A DNA stretch of 64,000 nt from Pacificispira sp040217575. GTDB lineage: Bacteria; Pseudomonadota; Alphaproteobacteria; UBA8366; Aestuariispiraceae. Both the position numbers and the translations under genes were made by a program. The notes below the pieces were generated by a model. The model saw only the letters and a program-made list of their open reading frames with translations. It made no database searches and had not been told where the DNA came from. Each line of letters begins with the position of its first letter. Position 1 is the stretch's first letter. The stretch covers positions 186,001-250,000 of the forward strand of contig JAVJPW010000006.1 of the NCBI GenBank assembly GCA_040217575.1, written 5' to 3'. Of the stretch, positions 27,401-35,658 are shown one piece after another.

Positions 27401-30400
27401 CGCCGCCGTCGATGATGTCGCCCGCGCCTTCCTGAATAACGGAAATGACGTCGTTCCCGGCGCCGCCGTCGATCGTGTCGGCCCCTTCACCGGACGAAAT
27501 GGTGTCGTTGCCGGCACCGCCCAGGATCACATCGTCGCCCGCGCCGCCATCCAGGACATCGTCCAGCCCCAGTTCAGAGCCATCGTCCAGTGTGACCGAA
27601 ATGGTCGCCTCGGCGCTGGCGGTGTCCTGATTGCTGGATTCCGTTGCCGTGGCGGTAACGGTCAGATCGAAGTCCGGCGTGCCCGGCGGGACGATCAGCG
27701 TCAGACTGTCCAGAAGTCCGGTCAGGTCGACCGAACCACCCGTAACAAGCACGACGCCGTCCTGCAGCAGTTGCACCCCTTCGGGAATGCCGCTGATCGT
27801 CACCGACAGGGATTCAGACCCGTCGATATCTTCCAGTGCCGACGTGATGTCCAGCGAGACCGTGGCCGGAAGCAGGTCGCCGTCGCCGATCAGCGTGTCA
27901 TTGCCGTCCCCGCCCAGAAGCGTATCGCCACCGGCACCGCCGATTAGCGTGTCATCGCCGCTGGTACCGGTCAGGATGTCGACACCCGACCGCCCGAATG
28001 CGCCCGTGACGTCGCTGACCGTCAGTGTGGGAACATCGGCAACAGCGTCGACCGTGACCGTCAGGCCGGACGATGTCGTTTCCACCGCCTGACCGTCCAC
28101 GGCAGTGGCCGTGACCGTCAGACTCAGGTCGGCGTCCGAATCCGGCGCGGGATGTACCGTAAGTCCATTCAACTGATCGGTGGTCAGCGTGATGCTTGAA
28201 CCGCCTTCGAAGGTTTCGCCGTCGGCATTGGTCAGCGTCGCACCCGCCGGCAGGTTGTCGATGGTCACCGTGACGGTGTCGCCCACTTGTCCCGGCGCGG
28301 CCGAAATGGAAAGCGCAATGCTGCCGTCTTCGTTGCCGACCGCGTCCAGTACAGACAGGACAGGCGCCGCGGCCACTTCCGACAGATTGATGCCGATCGT
28401 TTGGCTGATGCTGGCGCTATCGCCGCCATCGGCTTCCGTTGCGGTCGCGGTTACAGTCAGTGCCAGCGCGCCGGTAACGCCGACAACCGGAAGCAGCGTC
28501 AGCGAACTGATCGCGGATGCCGGGATCGAAACCGGATCACCGGAATAGGTGTTCTGTCCGTCCGTGATCGAAAAGCCTTCGGGCAGGCCGGAAATTTCGA
28601 TGCTCAGCGTCTCCGAACCGTCGCTGTCCATCAGCTCTGCGGAAATGTTCAGGCTGAGCGGCACCCCTTCGGATCCCGTCAGGTTGGACACGGTCAGTGT
28701 TGGCGTGTCGGCTACGGCGTCGATGGTGACGGACAGGCCCGAAGACACTTCGGCAGTCGCTCCGCCATCGCTTGCGGTTGCGGTGACCGTCAGATTCAGG
28801 TCGGCGTCCGAGTTCGGGGCCGGATGAACGGTGAGCCCGGCCAATTGATCCGGGGTCAGCGTGATGCTGGCGCCGCCTTCGAAGGTTTCGCCTTCGTCGT
28901 TGGTCAGCGTGGCACCCGCCGGCAGGTTGTCGATGGTGATGGTGACCGTGTCGCCTTCCTGACCCGGGGTCGCGGAAATCGAAAGGGCGATGCTGCCATC
29001 CTCGTTGCCGACCGCGTCCAGCACAGACAGGACCGGCGCTGCGGCCACTTCGCCGATATTCAGGTTGAGCGTTTCCGTCACACTTGCGGAATCGCCGTCC
29101 GCTTCCGTCGCCGTGGCGGTGACGGTCAGGGCAAAGGACCCGATCGTGCCCAGCGCCGGCAGAAGTGTCAGCGCATTCAGGGCGCTGGTCGGGACATTGG
29201 CAGGGTCAACAACGTTGCCGTCCGCATCCTTGAGGACCGCGCCGTCTGGAAGGCCGGAGATCGAGACGGTCAGAGTCTCGGACCCGTCCGTATCGGTCAG
29301 TGCGGAAGAAATGTTGAGGCTGAGCGGTACACCTTCCTGACCCGACGCGCCTTCGACCGTCAGCGTCGGTGCATCCGCGACGCCGGTGACCGAAACGGTC
29401 AGGTCCGCCGTCTGGACGGATTCCGACTGTCCGTCGGTGGTGGTCATCGTGACCGTCAGCGGAATGTCGCCGGAGAAATTGTCCGTGACCGAAAGCTGAA
29501 GCCCATCCAACGCATCGACCGGGACGTTCGCCGGGTCGACAGGGTTGCCTTCCGCATCGACCAGCGTCGCATAATCCGGGATGCCGTCGATGGAAATCGT
29601 CAGGGTCTCGTCCGCGTCGGTCAGGTCGACGTCGATCGAAAGCGGGACCAGGCTGTCTTCACTGCCGACAACGTCTTCGATGACGGCGTCGACAAGGTCG
29701 GCCACACCGGCCACATCGACGGTAATCGTCTCGGTCGACGTCTCCGTCGTACCGTTTTCCGTGCTGGTCGCGACCACGGTCAGTTCCAACTGGCCGGAGA
29801 AGTTCAGCGGCGGCAGCAGGCTCAGACCGGAAAGCAGGCTGGTCGGGACATTCGACGGGTCCACCACATTGCCGTCCGCATCCTTCAGGACCGCGCCTTC
29901 CGGAAGCCCTTCGATGGCAACGGAAAGGGTTTCGGACCCGTCAATGTCGCCCTGGGAAATATTGATCGACAGACCAATGGCATTGTCTTCGTCGCCGCTT
30001 GCATCGCTCACGGTGATGATCGGCGCATCCGCGACACCGGCGACGGACACCGTCAGTCCGCCGGTCTGGATGGCCGTGGAATCGCCGTCGGTCGACGTCG
30101 CCGTAACGGTCAGGTTGATGTCGCCCGAAAAGTCCTGCGGCGGCAGCAGGCTAAGGTTGCCCAGCGCGCCTGCGGGTACATCGGTCGGATCGACGACATT
30201 GCCGTCGGCGTCCTTCAGAACCGCGCCAGACGGAAGGCCGGTGATGGAAACCGTAAGCGTTTCCGACCCGTCCAGGTCGGTCAGGCCCACATCCAGGTTC
30301 AGGTCGATAGACCCGTCTTCGTTGCCGCTGCCGTCACCCAGGGTCAGAACCGGGTTATCTGCCACCGGTGTGATGGAAACGGTGAAGCCCTGACTGGTCA

Positions 30401-33389
30401 GGCCGGTGCTTTCGCCGTCCGCGTTGGTGGCATTGACGGTCAACGAAATGTCGCCGGAGAAGTTGTCGGCGACCGAAAGCTGCAGTCCGTCCAGCGCCTC
30501 GACCGGGATGTTCGCTGCGTCGACCGCATTGCCCGCGGCATCGACCAGAGACGCGCCTTCCGGCAGCCCCTCGATGGAAATCGTCAACGCCTCATCCGCG
30601 TCCGTCAGATCCACGTCGATCGACAGCGGGATCAGGCTGTCTTCGGTCCCGACGACGTCTTCGACCACCGTTTCCACGATGTCCGCGACGCCGGCCACGT
30701 CGACCGTAAAGCTTTGCGATGTGGTTTCACTGGTGCCGCCTTCGGTGCTTGTTGCGACGACCGTCAGGTTCAGCGTGCCCGAGAAATTCAGCGGCGCCAG
30801 CAACTGCAGACCCTGAAGGGCATCGACCGGGACATCGGCCGGGTCGATCAGGTTACCGTTGGCGTCGCTCAGGATCGCGCCGACCGGCAGGCCTTCGATG
30901 GCAACCGAAAGCTGTTCGGATCCGTCCACATCGCCCTGGCTGACATCAATGGACAGGCTGATCTGGCTGTCTTCGTCACCGGCGGCATTAACGACGGACA
31001 CAACCGGCGCATCCGCGACCCCGTCGACCGCGACGGTGCCGACAACGCTGCCGGTGGCGGTGCCGCCATCCAGGACGTTTTCCGCACTGACAGCGACCGA
31101 AAGCTGGAAGTCCTCATCCGAATCCGGCGCCAGCACGATGGAGAAATCGCCTACCGCGTCACCGCTGAGTTCGATATCGCCGCCGCCGGCATATTCGGTG
31201 CCGTCGGCCGCGACCAGCGTGGCACCGGTCGGCACACCGGAAATGGTGACGGATGTGCTGAACAGACCGCCCTGGTCGCCGCCCAACGTCAGCGCGACAT
31301 CGACCGTACCGTCTTCCACCGCTTCCCCGATCGACAGGGAGGCGGAAGCATCCGGTGTGGGCAGGTTCACGAAATTCAGGGTTTCGATGCCGGAGACCTG
31401 CAGGCCCAGAGCTTCGAATGTCTGCGTTCCTTCGCCGCCATTGTCCACGAAGGACTTAAGCGCGATAAGGTCGTCCACGACGCCCGGCTGCAACAGCAGA
31501 CCCGGCGAGAAGCTGAGCGTCAGCGTATCGTTTCCGTCGCCGCCCTGAACGATGTCGACTTCACGCGACAGATCTTCGATCTTCTGCTGAAGCGTCGCGA
31601 TCTCCTCGGAATCCGTTTCCTGGTCGAGGTCCGCGATCAGATCGTTCAGTTTTGCAATTTCATCCTGGTAACCGGTGAATTCATTGATACCGGTGCCGTT
31701 CGCCTGAACCAGAATCGTGTCGTCACCGTCGCCGCCGACCAGAAGGTCGTTGCCCGTTCCGCCGGCAAGCGTATCCGCGCCGTCGTCGCCGAACAGATTG
31801 TCGTTGGACGTGCCGCCCAGGATCTGGTCGTCGCCGTCGCCGCCTTCCGCCACCAGGCGCTTTCCGGCCAGCGCCGCATTGATGATGTCGTCGCCGTCGC
31901 CGCCGTCGATGGAAACCGTGCTCTGCGCGATGTCCGTGTTGCCCAGATTTCCAATCGTAACAGTGTCGGAACTGCCGCCAAGGTCGATCGCCAGTTCTTC
32001 GACCTCGTCCATGTTGATATTGGTGCCGCCGCTTTCGGAAATGACGACGTTCCCGGATGCGTTCTGGCCGACCGTCCAGGTCGTGCCCGACGAACTGCCG
32101 GTCACGTCGATGGAAAACACATCCAGCGCGCTGCTGCCGCCGGTGACCGAAACATTGGATGCCGACCCGAAGGTAAAGGTGACAGTGCCGCCGCCGGGAC
32201 CGAAATCGCCCGCGCCGAACGACCGGTCGAATACGAACCCGTCGTCGCCGCCGATCTGGCCGAGCGGGCTGTCGACAGATTTGTTGATCAGGTCAAGGAA
32301 GGGGAGCTGGGTGCCGAATGCGCCGTCTTCGCCGGCCAGTTCGCCGGAAACGATATCGTTTCCTTCAAGGACGCCGTTGAGAAGGCGTAAAAAAAGCGCG
32401 CTTTGAGAGAAGCCCGCGATCGCGCCGCTGGGACCCGCGGCGGTATCCAGGTCATCGAGTTGCTCAGCCAGTTCTTCGAGTTCTTCCGCGCTGAGATCAT
32501 CCCCGTCGACCGGTCCGTCGTCACCGCCACCGTCGTCATCCTCACGCAGCTGCGGCGCGTTCGGGTGATAATCGATGGCGTCGCCATAGGTTTCGGTCTG
32601 CGTATCGGGGTCCATGACGAACACATCGCCCGGCGATTCAAAGGCGGAACCGATCCGGGTCGACTGCCCGATGGAGTTCAGCAACACCTGACCGGCGCTG
32701 TTTTCCACGACGACCGCCCCTTCGAACAGGGTCACCGTTGCGTCGCCCAGTTCCTGGTCGACATCCACGGCATATTTGGTGCCGCGAATCCCGATGGTGG
32801 CGACCGGCGTGCGGACCTGGACGTCTTCGGGGTTGTTGTGGCCGATCTGGCCGCTGGCAAAGACGAACGCGCCCTGGACGATGTCGAAAAGCTGGGAACC
32901 TTGGCCCGCTTCGGCGTCGAAAACCATCTCATCAATGGAAATCCGCGCATTCGCGCCCATGGACATGGTGCTGTCGTCGGAGAAGATGATCCCGACGGCC
33001 GATCCGTCCGCGGTGTTCAGGACGTCGCCTTCGTAAATGGCGTCGCCGGCGTTCAGTTCGACTTCGACCCCGCCGCGCGTCGCGGTCACGACGCCGGTCA
33101 TGCTGTCGATCGTCCCGGCCGGTTCACCCAGCGCGTCCGACGTGCCGGACTGCGCGACCTGTGTGTCGGGAACCATGGGACCGGCAAGCTGATTGACCAG
33201 GTCGCCATTCATTACGGCGCCCCCTTCGGTCACAAGCGCCGGCGGCGTCCCGTCACCCGCGAAATAATCGACGATCACGATCTCATCGCCGGACGGCAGG
33301 GTGATCTGAAGGTCGGTGCCCAGATGCGCGAATTCGCTCAACAACAGATCGTCGCCACCGGGGACGGCGGTTGGTCCGTTCGGATTCAC
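24474..33389 (-). CDS. Giant RTX adhesin with FecR-like domain and cadherin-like repeats (2971 aa)
   Basis: Predicted surface or secreted protein. Order of parts: an N-terminal region of about 90 residues; a FecR-like domain (residues ~95-260, VVTATRGGVEVELNAGDAIY, VRTPVATIGIRGTKYAVDV); an acidic linker; an RTX block near 500-560; about ten cadherin-like repeats with the pattern EDxxIxLxIDVxxxDxDGSExLxVxIxGLPxGA (to ~1800); more RTX blocks near 1800-1840 and 1940-1990; a long RTX block (~2070-2300); and a C-terminal region with a fifth RTX block. GGxGxDxLx repeats bind Ca2+, which implies type I secretion, but no HlyB/D or TolC gene is nearby. The GTG at 33389 has no good ribosome-binding site. 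An in-frame ATG at 33449 has one but meets a TAG after 15 codons. Confidence 0.85.
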   Translation of the reverse strand: MNPNGPTAVPGGDDLLLSEFAHLGTDLQITLPSGDEIVIVDYFAGDGTPPALVTEGGAVMNGDLVNQLAGPMVPDTQVAQSGTSDALGEPAGTIDSMTGVVTATRGGVEVELNAGDAIYEGDVLNTADGSAVGIIFSDDSTMSMGANARISIDEMVFDAEAGQGSQLFDIVQGAFVFASGQIGHNNPEDVQVRTPVATIGIRGTKYAVDVDQELGDATVTLFEGAVVVENSAGQVLLNSIGQSTRIGSAFESPGDVFVMDPDTQTETYGDAIDYHPNAPQLREDDDGGGDDGPVDGDDLSAEELEELAEQLDDLDTAAGPSGAIAGFSQSALFLRLLNGVLEGNDIVSGELAGEDGAFGTQLPFLDLINKSVDSPLGQIGGDDGFVFDRSFGAGDFGPGGGTVTFTFGSASNVSVTGGSSALDVFSIDVTGSSSGTTWTVGQNASGNVVISESGGTNINMDEVEELAIDLGGSSDTVTIGNLGNTDIAQSTVSIDGGDGDDIINAALAGKRLVAEGGDGDDQILGGTSNDNLFGDDGADTLAGGTGNDLLVGGDGDDTILVQANGTGINEFTGYQDEIAKLNDLIADLDQETDSEEIATLQQKIEDLSREVDIVQGGDGNDTLTLSFSPGLLLQPGVVDDLIALKSFVDNGGEGTQTFEALGLQVSGIETLNFVNLPTPDASASLSIGEAVEDGTVDVALTLGGDQGGLFSTSVTISGVPTGATLVAADGTEYAGGGDIELSGDAVGDFSIVLAPDSDEDFQLSVAVSAENVLDGGTATGSVVGTVAVDGVADAPVVSVVNAAGDEDSQISLSIDVSQGDVDGSEQLSVAIEGLPVGAILSDANGNLIDPADVPVDALQGLQLLAPLNFSGTLNLTVVATSTEGGTSETTSQSFTVDVAGVADIVETVVEDVVGTEDSLIPLSIDVDLTDADEALTISIEGLPEGASLVDAAGNAVDAANIPVEALDGLQLSVADNFSGDISLTVNATNADGESTGLTSQGFTVSITPVADNPVLTLGDGSGNEDGSIDLNLDVGLTDLDGSETLTVSITGLPSGAVLKDADGNVVDPTDVPAGALGNLSLLPPQDFSGDINLTVTATSTDGDSTAIQTGGLTVSVAGVADAPIITVSDASGDEDNAIGLSINISQGDIDGSETLSVAIEGLPEGAVLKDADGNVVDPSNVPTSLLSGLSLLPPLNFSGQLELTVVATSTENGTTETSTETITVDVAGVADLVDAVIEDVVGSEDSLVPLSIDVDLTDADETLTISIDGIPDYATLVDAEGNPVDPANVPVDALDGLQLSVTDNFSGDIPLTVTMTTTDGQSESVQTADLTVSVTGVADAPTLTVEGASGQEGVPLSLNISSALTDTDGSETLTVSISGLPDGAVLKDADGNVVDPANVPTSALNALTLLPALGTIGSFALTVTATATEADGDSASVTETLNLNIGEVAAAPVLSVLDAVGNEDGSIALSISATPGQEGDTVTITIDNLPAGATLTNDEGETFEGGASITLTPDQLAGLTVHPAPNSDADLNLTVTATASDGGATAEVSSGLSVTIDAVADTPTLTVSNLTGSEGVPLSLNISAELMDSDGSETLSIEISGLPEGFSITDGQNTYSGDPVSIPASAISSLTLLPVVGVTGALALTVTATATEADGGDSASISQTIGINLSEVAAAPVLSVLDAVGNEDGSIALSISAAPGQVGDTVTVTIDNLPAGATLTNADGETFEGGSSITLTTDQLNGLTVHPAPDSDADLSLTVTATAVDGQAVETTSSGLTVTVDAVADVPTLTVSDVTGAFGRSGVDILTGTSGDDTLIGGAGGDTLLGGDGNDTLIGDGDLLPATVSLDITSALEDIDGSESLSVTISGIPEGVQLLQDGVVLVTGGSVDLTGLLDSLTLIVPPGTPDFDLTVTATATESSNQDTASAEATISVTLDDGSELGLDDVLDGGAGDDVILGGAGNDTISSGEGADTIDGGAGNDVISVIQEGAGDIIDGGEGTDTLTLTVTDWDLLDVGIVADVLALVEFVASGAAATGSKVFNSLGIEVRNIEAVNIVDINGDPIDPDNLEGITFTGGDGDDIASGTQFDDKMSGGDGDDTLSGLGGDDDLKGGDGNDVLLGGAGDDKLKGEDGNDTLDGGDGDDELKGGDGNDILQGGAGDDKLKGEDGNDTLDGGDGDDELKGGDGNDILQGGAGDDELRGEDGDDVLDGGAGTDTLVGGKGDDTLDGGDGDDTVWGGTGDDVISGGAGDDTLDGGDGDDTIYGGAGDDTITGGDGDDVIHSDGGNDVIFADDGDDVTIVTIDSADTDRDISLNGGDGDDTLRISLSEDHPGLDAVMAEINAATLAAQQNPGAVQTIESLGITFQNYEDIEIYVGGEQVSYEPTVSGQGDVSTDTAAMETGVLVLTDLDVQDIDGDVLMQATVEISGGFAEGDKLTVDEDLLSDLGITLESAEATEDGFALVLSGDASIEDYEAALASVRLSSDTGAPDVGTRTIGVTVTDDDGNEADPIFVSVDVGVGEESDLADVGGTDQDSVAFISETDEVGTTVDSVSDIVATTTETLSVSVGKNGNGNTGEFEVIVNGQSMGTFTTTSKATGSNGSFETIEIGEISLPQGAEASIEVRAVSSNSGVLLQGITYGSVAIDAESGDTSSIGGIFDEVINGISSGQSFSDIWSGLSDNFSNLFSDSYVFLDPDGDSSSYTLTPGEGDGSTSDWQQTDGDTTTTPDTSDLGERYDSIDMGGGTDWAVASAGTENDLNVDLSDDAWAGTENVLGGKGDDTLRGNEDANLIAGGDGNDVLIADGGNDLLVGGAGDDEGHFDISDLKQAGSNSEGQSFGTLDQAISDAYAANDTDGAEALENIRAGFDGGSGTDTLKLSGGGAEGTDLSSDEIVDAVSNIEILDVTGVQGPVDMSLSVDDLIEMTDDNDELKIMKDGDDTVNIGGQEYGVGEHTFNVDGVDFKVVIEETPPEGG
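26820..27035 (-). repeat. Two near-identical 108-bp tandem units in the RTX block of the adhesin
   Basis: TTGAAGGATATCG recurs at 26820 and 26928, exactly 108 bases apart, and the aligned position at 27036 carries a more diverged third unit. Each unit encodes 36 residues, four nonapeptides of the type GGDGDDELK, GGDGNDILQ, GGAGDDKLK and GEDGNDTLD. The two central units differ at only a few third positions, so the duplication is recent and copy number may vary between strains. Confidence 0.9.
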
Positions 33390-33449
33390 ATCGATGAAGG
33401 TCTAACCGGTTTCGCCGGACTGTGCCTGCAGCGCTTCCAAGATATTCAT
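33390..33449 (-). pseudogene. Probable original 5' end of the adhesin gene, interrupted by an in-frame TAG
   Basis: Reading down the minus strand from ATG 33449 gives MNILEALQAQSGETG, then TAG (33402-33404), then TFID, running in the same frame into the GTG used as start of the 2971-residue frame. GGTGGGAAG lies just before ATG 33449, while nothing similar precedes GTG 33389. The simplest reading is a single C-to-T change of a Gln codon (CAG to TAG), or a sequencing error. Reinitiation at GTG 33389 would still yield nearly the whole protein. Confidence 0.6.
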
Positions 33450-33890
33450 GGCTTCCCACCTAGGTCATTCTCTCATGTCGGGTGGCGCGTTCGCTTAACC
33501 ATAAAGCGCACATAACCCCAGACTGTACCGAATATTTAGCACGAAAACCCGCAATTGCCCGTGACCGCCATCACACTTCCGAAAAAATGCTGCAACGAAA
33601 CAGCGTCTGCGCGGAGCCATCGGGGCGGTATCACTGTCCGCCATAAAGAACCGAAAGGATCGGCTTTCGTTCGAAGATCGAAGCGAAATTCTGCCAACCC
33701 GTTGAAAAAACTGAATTTACAAACTTTCCAATACGGCTGGACGGGTGCTGTATCCGTGTATTTCGGTTACCATATTATCCGTCCGGCCCATTTAAAATTG
33801 CAAGAGAACGAGCAGAATCCAGATTCAATACGAAGAAAATATTAGTGAAATTTTATTGAAATTGAATCGATTGGTGTCCGATGGGTGGGA
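33450..33890. other. Long intergenic region with an AT-rich part, upstream of the adhesin
   Basis: About 440 bases without a convincing gene. The stretch 33710-33870 is markedly AT-rich (for example AAATTTTATTGAAATTGAATC) compared with the GC-rich surroundings. It should hold the adhesin promoter, reading leftward, and the end of the msrP transcript. An open frame at 33555-33845 on the plus strand has no ribosome-binding site, unlike amino-acid composition and no recognisable domain, so I do not call it. Confidence 0.6.
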
Positions 33891-34883
33891 TCAGCGGTAA
33901 AGCCAGATCCCGATATCCTCGCGGATGTCATCATACAGGCTGGCGACATATTCGCCATAACCGTTATAGATTTGCGTCGGGACGACCTCTCGCGTCGTAA
34001 GAAGCTGCTCTTCGGCCTGGGACCAGCGGGGGTGCGGTACCTCCGGGTTCACGTTCGCCCAGAATCCATATTCGCTGCTCTGCAGTTCTTCCCAATAGCT
34101 GATGGGACGCTCATCGGTGAAGGTGAAGCGCACGATCGACTTGACGGACTTGAAGCCGTACTTCCAGGGAACCGCAAGGCGCAGGGGCGCGCCGTTCTGC
34201 CGGGGAACCGGTTGGCCATACATGCCGGTCACAAGGAAGGTGAGTTCATTCATCGCCTCGGCCATCGTCAGGCCTTCGGTATAGGGCCACGGGTACCAGC
34301 TTGCCGACAGGTTCGGCATCGTCTCTTCATCCGCCTGCGTCTGCATGCGGATATATCGGGCACTGCCAAGGGGCCGGGCGATGTCGACCAGCTGCGACAT
34401 CTGGAACCCGCACCAGGGTACCGTCATGGCCCAGCGTTCGACGCAGCGGTGGCGATAGACCCGTTCTTCCAACTGAACGCGGCCCAGCAGCGTGTCGATG
34501 TCGATGGTCATGGGCTGTTCGACCATGCCGTCGATCTGGATTTCCCAGGGCCGGATCCGCAGGGCCTGGGCTTCCCGGTGGATGTTCTTGCTACTGCCGA
34601 ATTCGTAGTAGTTGTTGTAGGTGGTTGCGTCTTCTTCATCCGTCAGGTCGCGTTCGGGGACCTGATAGGCATTGTTCCGCGCCACCGGGTAAAGGTGCGC
34701 GGAAGGGTCTTCGGTCGATGCAATCGCGCGGGTCGGACGGCCAATTCCATAGGCCAGGGCAGACCCGGCCAGAAAGGCGCCGGTGGATAGCTGCTTGATG
34801 ATATCGCGGCGGTTTCGATAGTCGCTTTCGCTGGTGGCTGCGGATTCCGGCAGTTCCCACCCACGCGTGCGTTTGATCAACAT
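33891..34883 (-). CDS. msrP: Protein-methionine-sulfoxide reductase catalytic subunit MsrP (molybdoenzyme)
   Basis: 330 residues from ATG 34883, preceded by a strong GGAGGAAAC. A Tat motif, NRRDIIKQLSTGAFLAG, exports the folded protein with molybdopterin bound. The Mo-ligating Cys is in YRHRCVERWAMTVPW, and further family motifs are NYYEFGSSKNIH, APLRLAVPWKYGFKSVKSIVRF and PISYWEELQSSEYGFWANVNP. It repairs oxidised methionines in periplasmic proteins. Its usual heme-membrane partner msrQ is not adjacent on either side. It is downstream of dps on the same strand, separated by a strong terminator. Confidence 0.95.
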   Translation of the reverse strand: MLIKRTRGWELPESAATSESDYRNRRDIIKQLSTGAFLAGSALAYGIGRPTRAIASTEDPSAHLYPVARNNAYQVPERDLTDEEDATTYNNYYEFGSSKNIHREAQALRIRPWEIQIDGMVEQPMTIDIDTLLGRVQLEERVYRHRCVERWAMTVPWCGFQMSQLVDIARPLGSARYIRMQTQADEETMPNLSASWYPWPYTEGLTMAEAMNELTFLVTGMYGQPVPRQNGAPLRLAVPWKYGFKSVKSIVRFTFTDERPISYWEELQSSEYGFWANVNPEVPHPRWSQAEEQLLTTREVVPTQIYNGYGEYVASLYDDIREDIGIWLYR

Positions 34884-35037
34884 TTCCGTTTCCTCCGGCC
34901 AGTGCAGCAATCAATCCACGCTAAGCTGTTACGAAGCGGTGGCGGCGTCAATTGGCGGTCACGCGGTCGTGACACTGTATGATTGAACGGGGCTACGACC
35001 GGATTCAGGTATTCGAAATGCCAGGGTGGTAACGAAA

Positions 35038-35070
35038 ACGGCCGGCGAAGGAATGCCCCTTGCCGGCCGT
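35038..35070 (-). terminator. Hairpin terminator downstream of dps
   Basis: ACGGCCGGC pairs with GCCGGCCGT, extended inside by AAGG/CCTT around a short loop. Read on the minus strand the stem is followed by TTTTCGTT. It lies 26 bases beyond the dps stop, so dps and msrP are probably separate transcripts. Confidence 0.8.
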
Positions 35071-35096
35071 AAATTGTGGAATCCTGGCTTGCAGGA

Positions 35097-35567
35097 TCAG
35101 TCGTTCAGCATACTGCGCAGCATCCATGCGGTTTTTTCGTGGACCTGAAGGCGCTGTGTCAGAAGATCTGCCGTCGGCTCGTCACTGCCCGCTTCCGCGG
35201 TGGGGAATACGGACCGCGCGGTGCGCGCCACGGTTTCGTGACCCCGCACCAGCTGGCGGATCATCTCTTCAGCGTCGGGTGTACCTTCTTCTTCCTCGAT
35301 CTCCGTCAGTTTGGCAAAGGCGGCATAGGTGCCGGGTGCCTTTTCGCCCAGTGCGCGGATACGTTCGGCGATCTCATCAACGGCGAGGGCCAGTTCATTG
35401 TACTGCTGTTCGAACATCAGATGCAGGGTGTTGAACATCGGACCCGTCACGTTCCAGTGAAAATTATGGGTCTTCAGATACAAGGTGTAGGAATCCGCCA
35501 GCACATGGGAAAGCCCGTCAGCGATGGCTTTGCGGTCCTTTTCGGGAATTCCGATATCGATTTCCAT
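35097..35567 (-). CDS. dps: Dps family ferritin-like DNA protection protein
   Basis: 156 residues, normal for the family. The ferroxidase-site signature is HNFHWNVTGPMFNTLHLMFEQQYNELALAVDEIAERIRALG, with conserved His, Asp and Glu at the dimer interface. The dodecamer oxidises and stores iron and shields DNA during oxidative stress. A ribosome-binding site (GAAGGAGG) precedes ATG 35567. A probable Irr box lies 75-91 bases upstream (see 35642-35658), so iron-dependent control is likely. Confidence 0.94.
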   Translation of the reverse strand: MEIDIGIPEKDRKAIADGLSHVLADSYTLYLKTHNFHWNVTGPMFNTLHLMFEQQYNELALAVDEIAERIRALGEKAPGTYAAFAKLTEIEEEEGTPDAEEMIRQLVRGHETVARTARSVFPTAEAGSDEPTADLLTQRLQVHEKTAWMLRSMLND

Positions 35568-35641
35568 TTCTACCTCCTTCGCATAGGGGCGTGTTCGTTG
35601 CGCAGCAGATATGGTAACGAAATCCGCCGATACAACATATT

Positions 35642-35658
35642 TTTAGAATTATTCTAAT
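35642..35658. promoter_or_regulatory. Probable Irr box (iron control element) upstream of dps
   Basis: TTTAGAATTATTCTAA fits the alphaproteobacterial Irr/ICE consensus TTTAGAA-N3-TTCTAAA except for the last base, and its arms TTAGAAT/ATTCTAA are perfect inverted repeats. It sits between yqgE and dps, 75-91 bases before the dps start, a normal operator distance, and abuts the yqgE stop codon. Confidence 0.72.

Noticed and set aside
28287..32390. A 1367-codon open frame on the plus strand inside the adhesin region
   Set aside because: It is antisense to the repeat-rich adhesin gene; long shadow frames are expected from Gly/Asp/Val-rich repeat codons. The translation has no recognisable domain, and the opposite frame has clear RTX and cadherin-like repeats.
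33555..33845. Possible 96-residue protein upstream of the adhesin
   Set aside because: No ribosome-binding site, odd composition (many Lys, Arg, Ser, Asn), no domain, and it lies in the probable adhesin promoter region.
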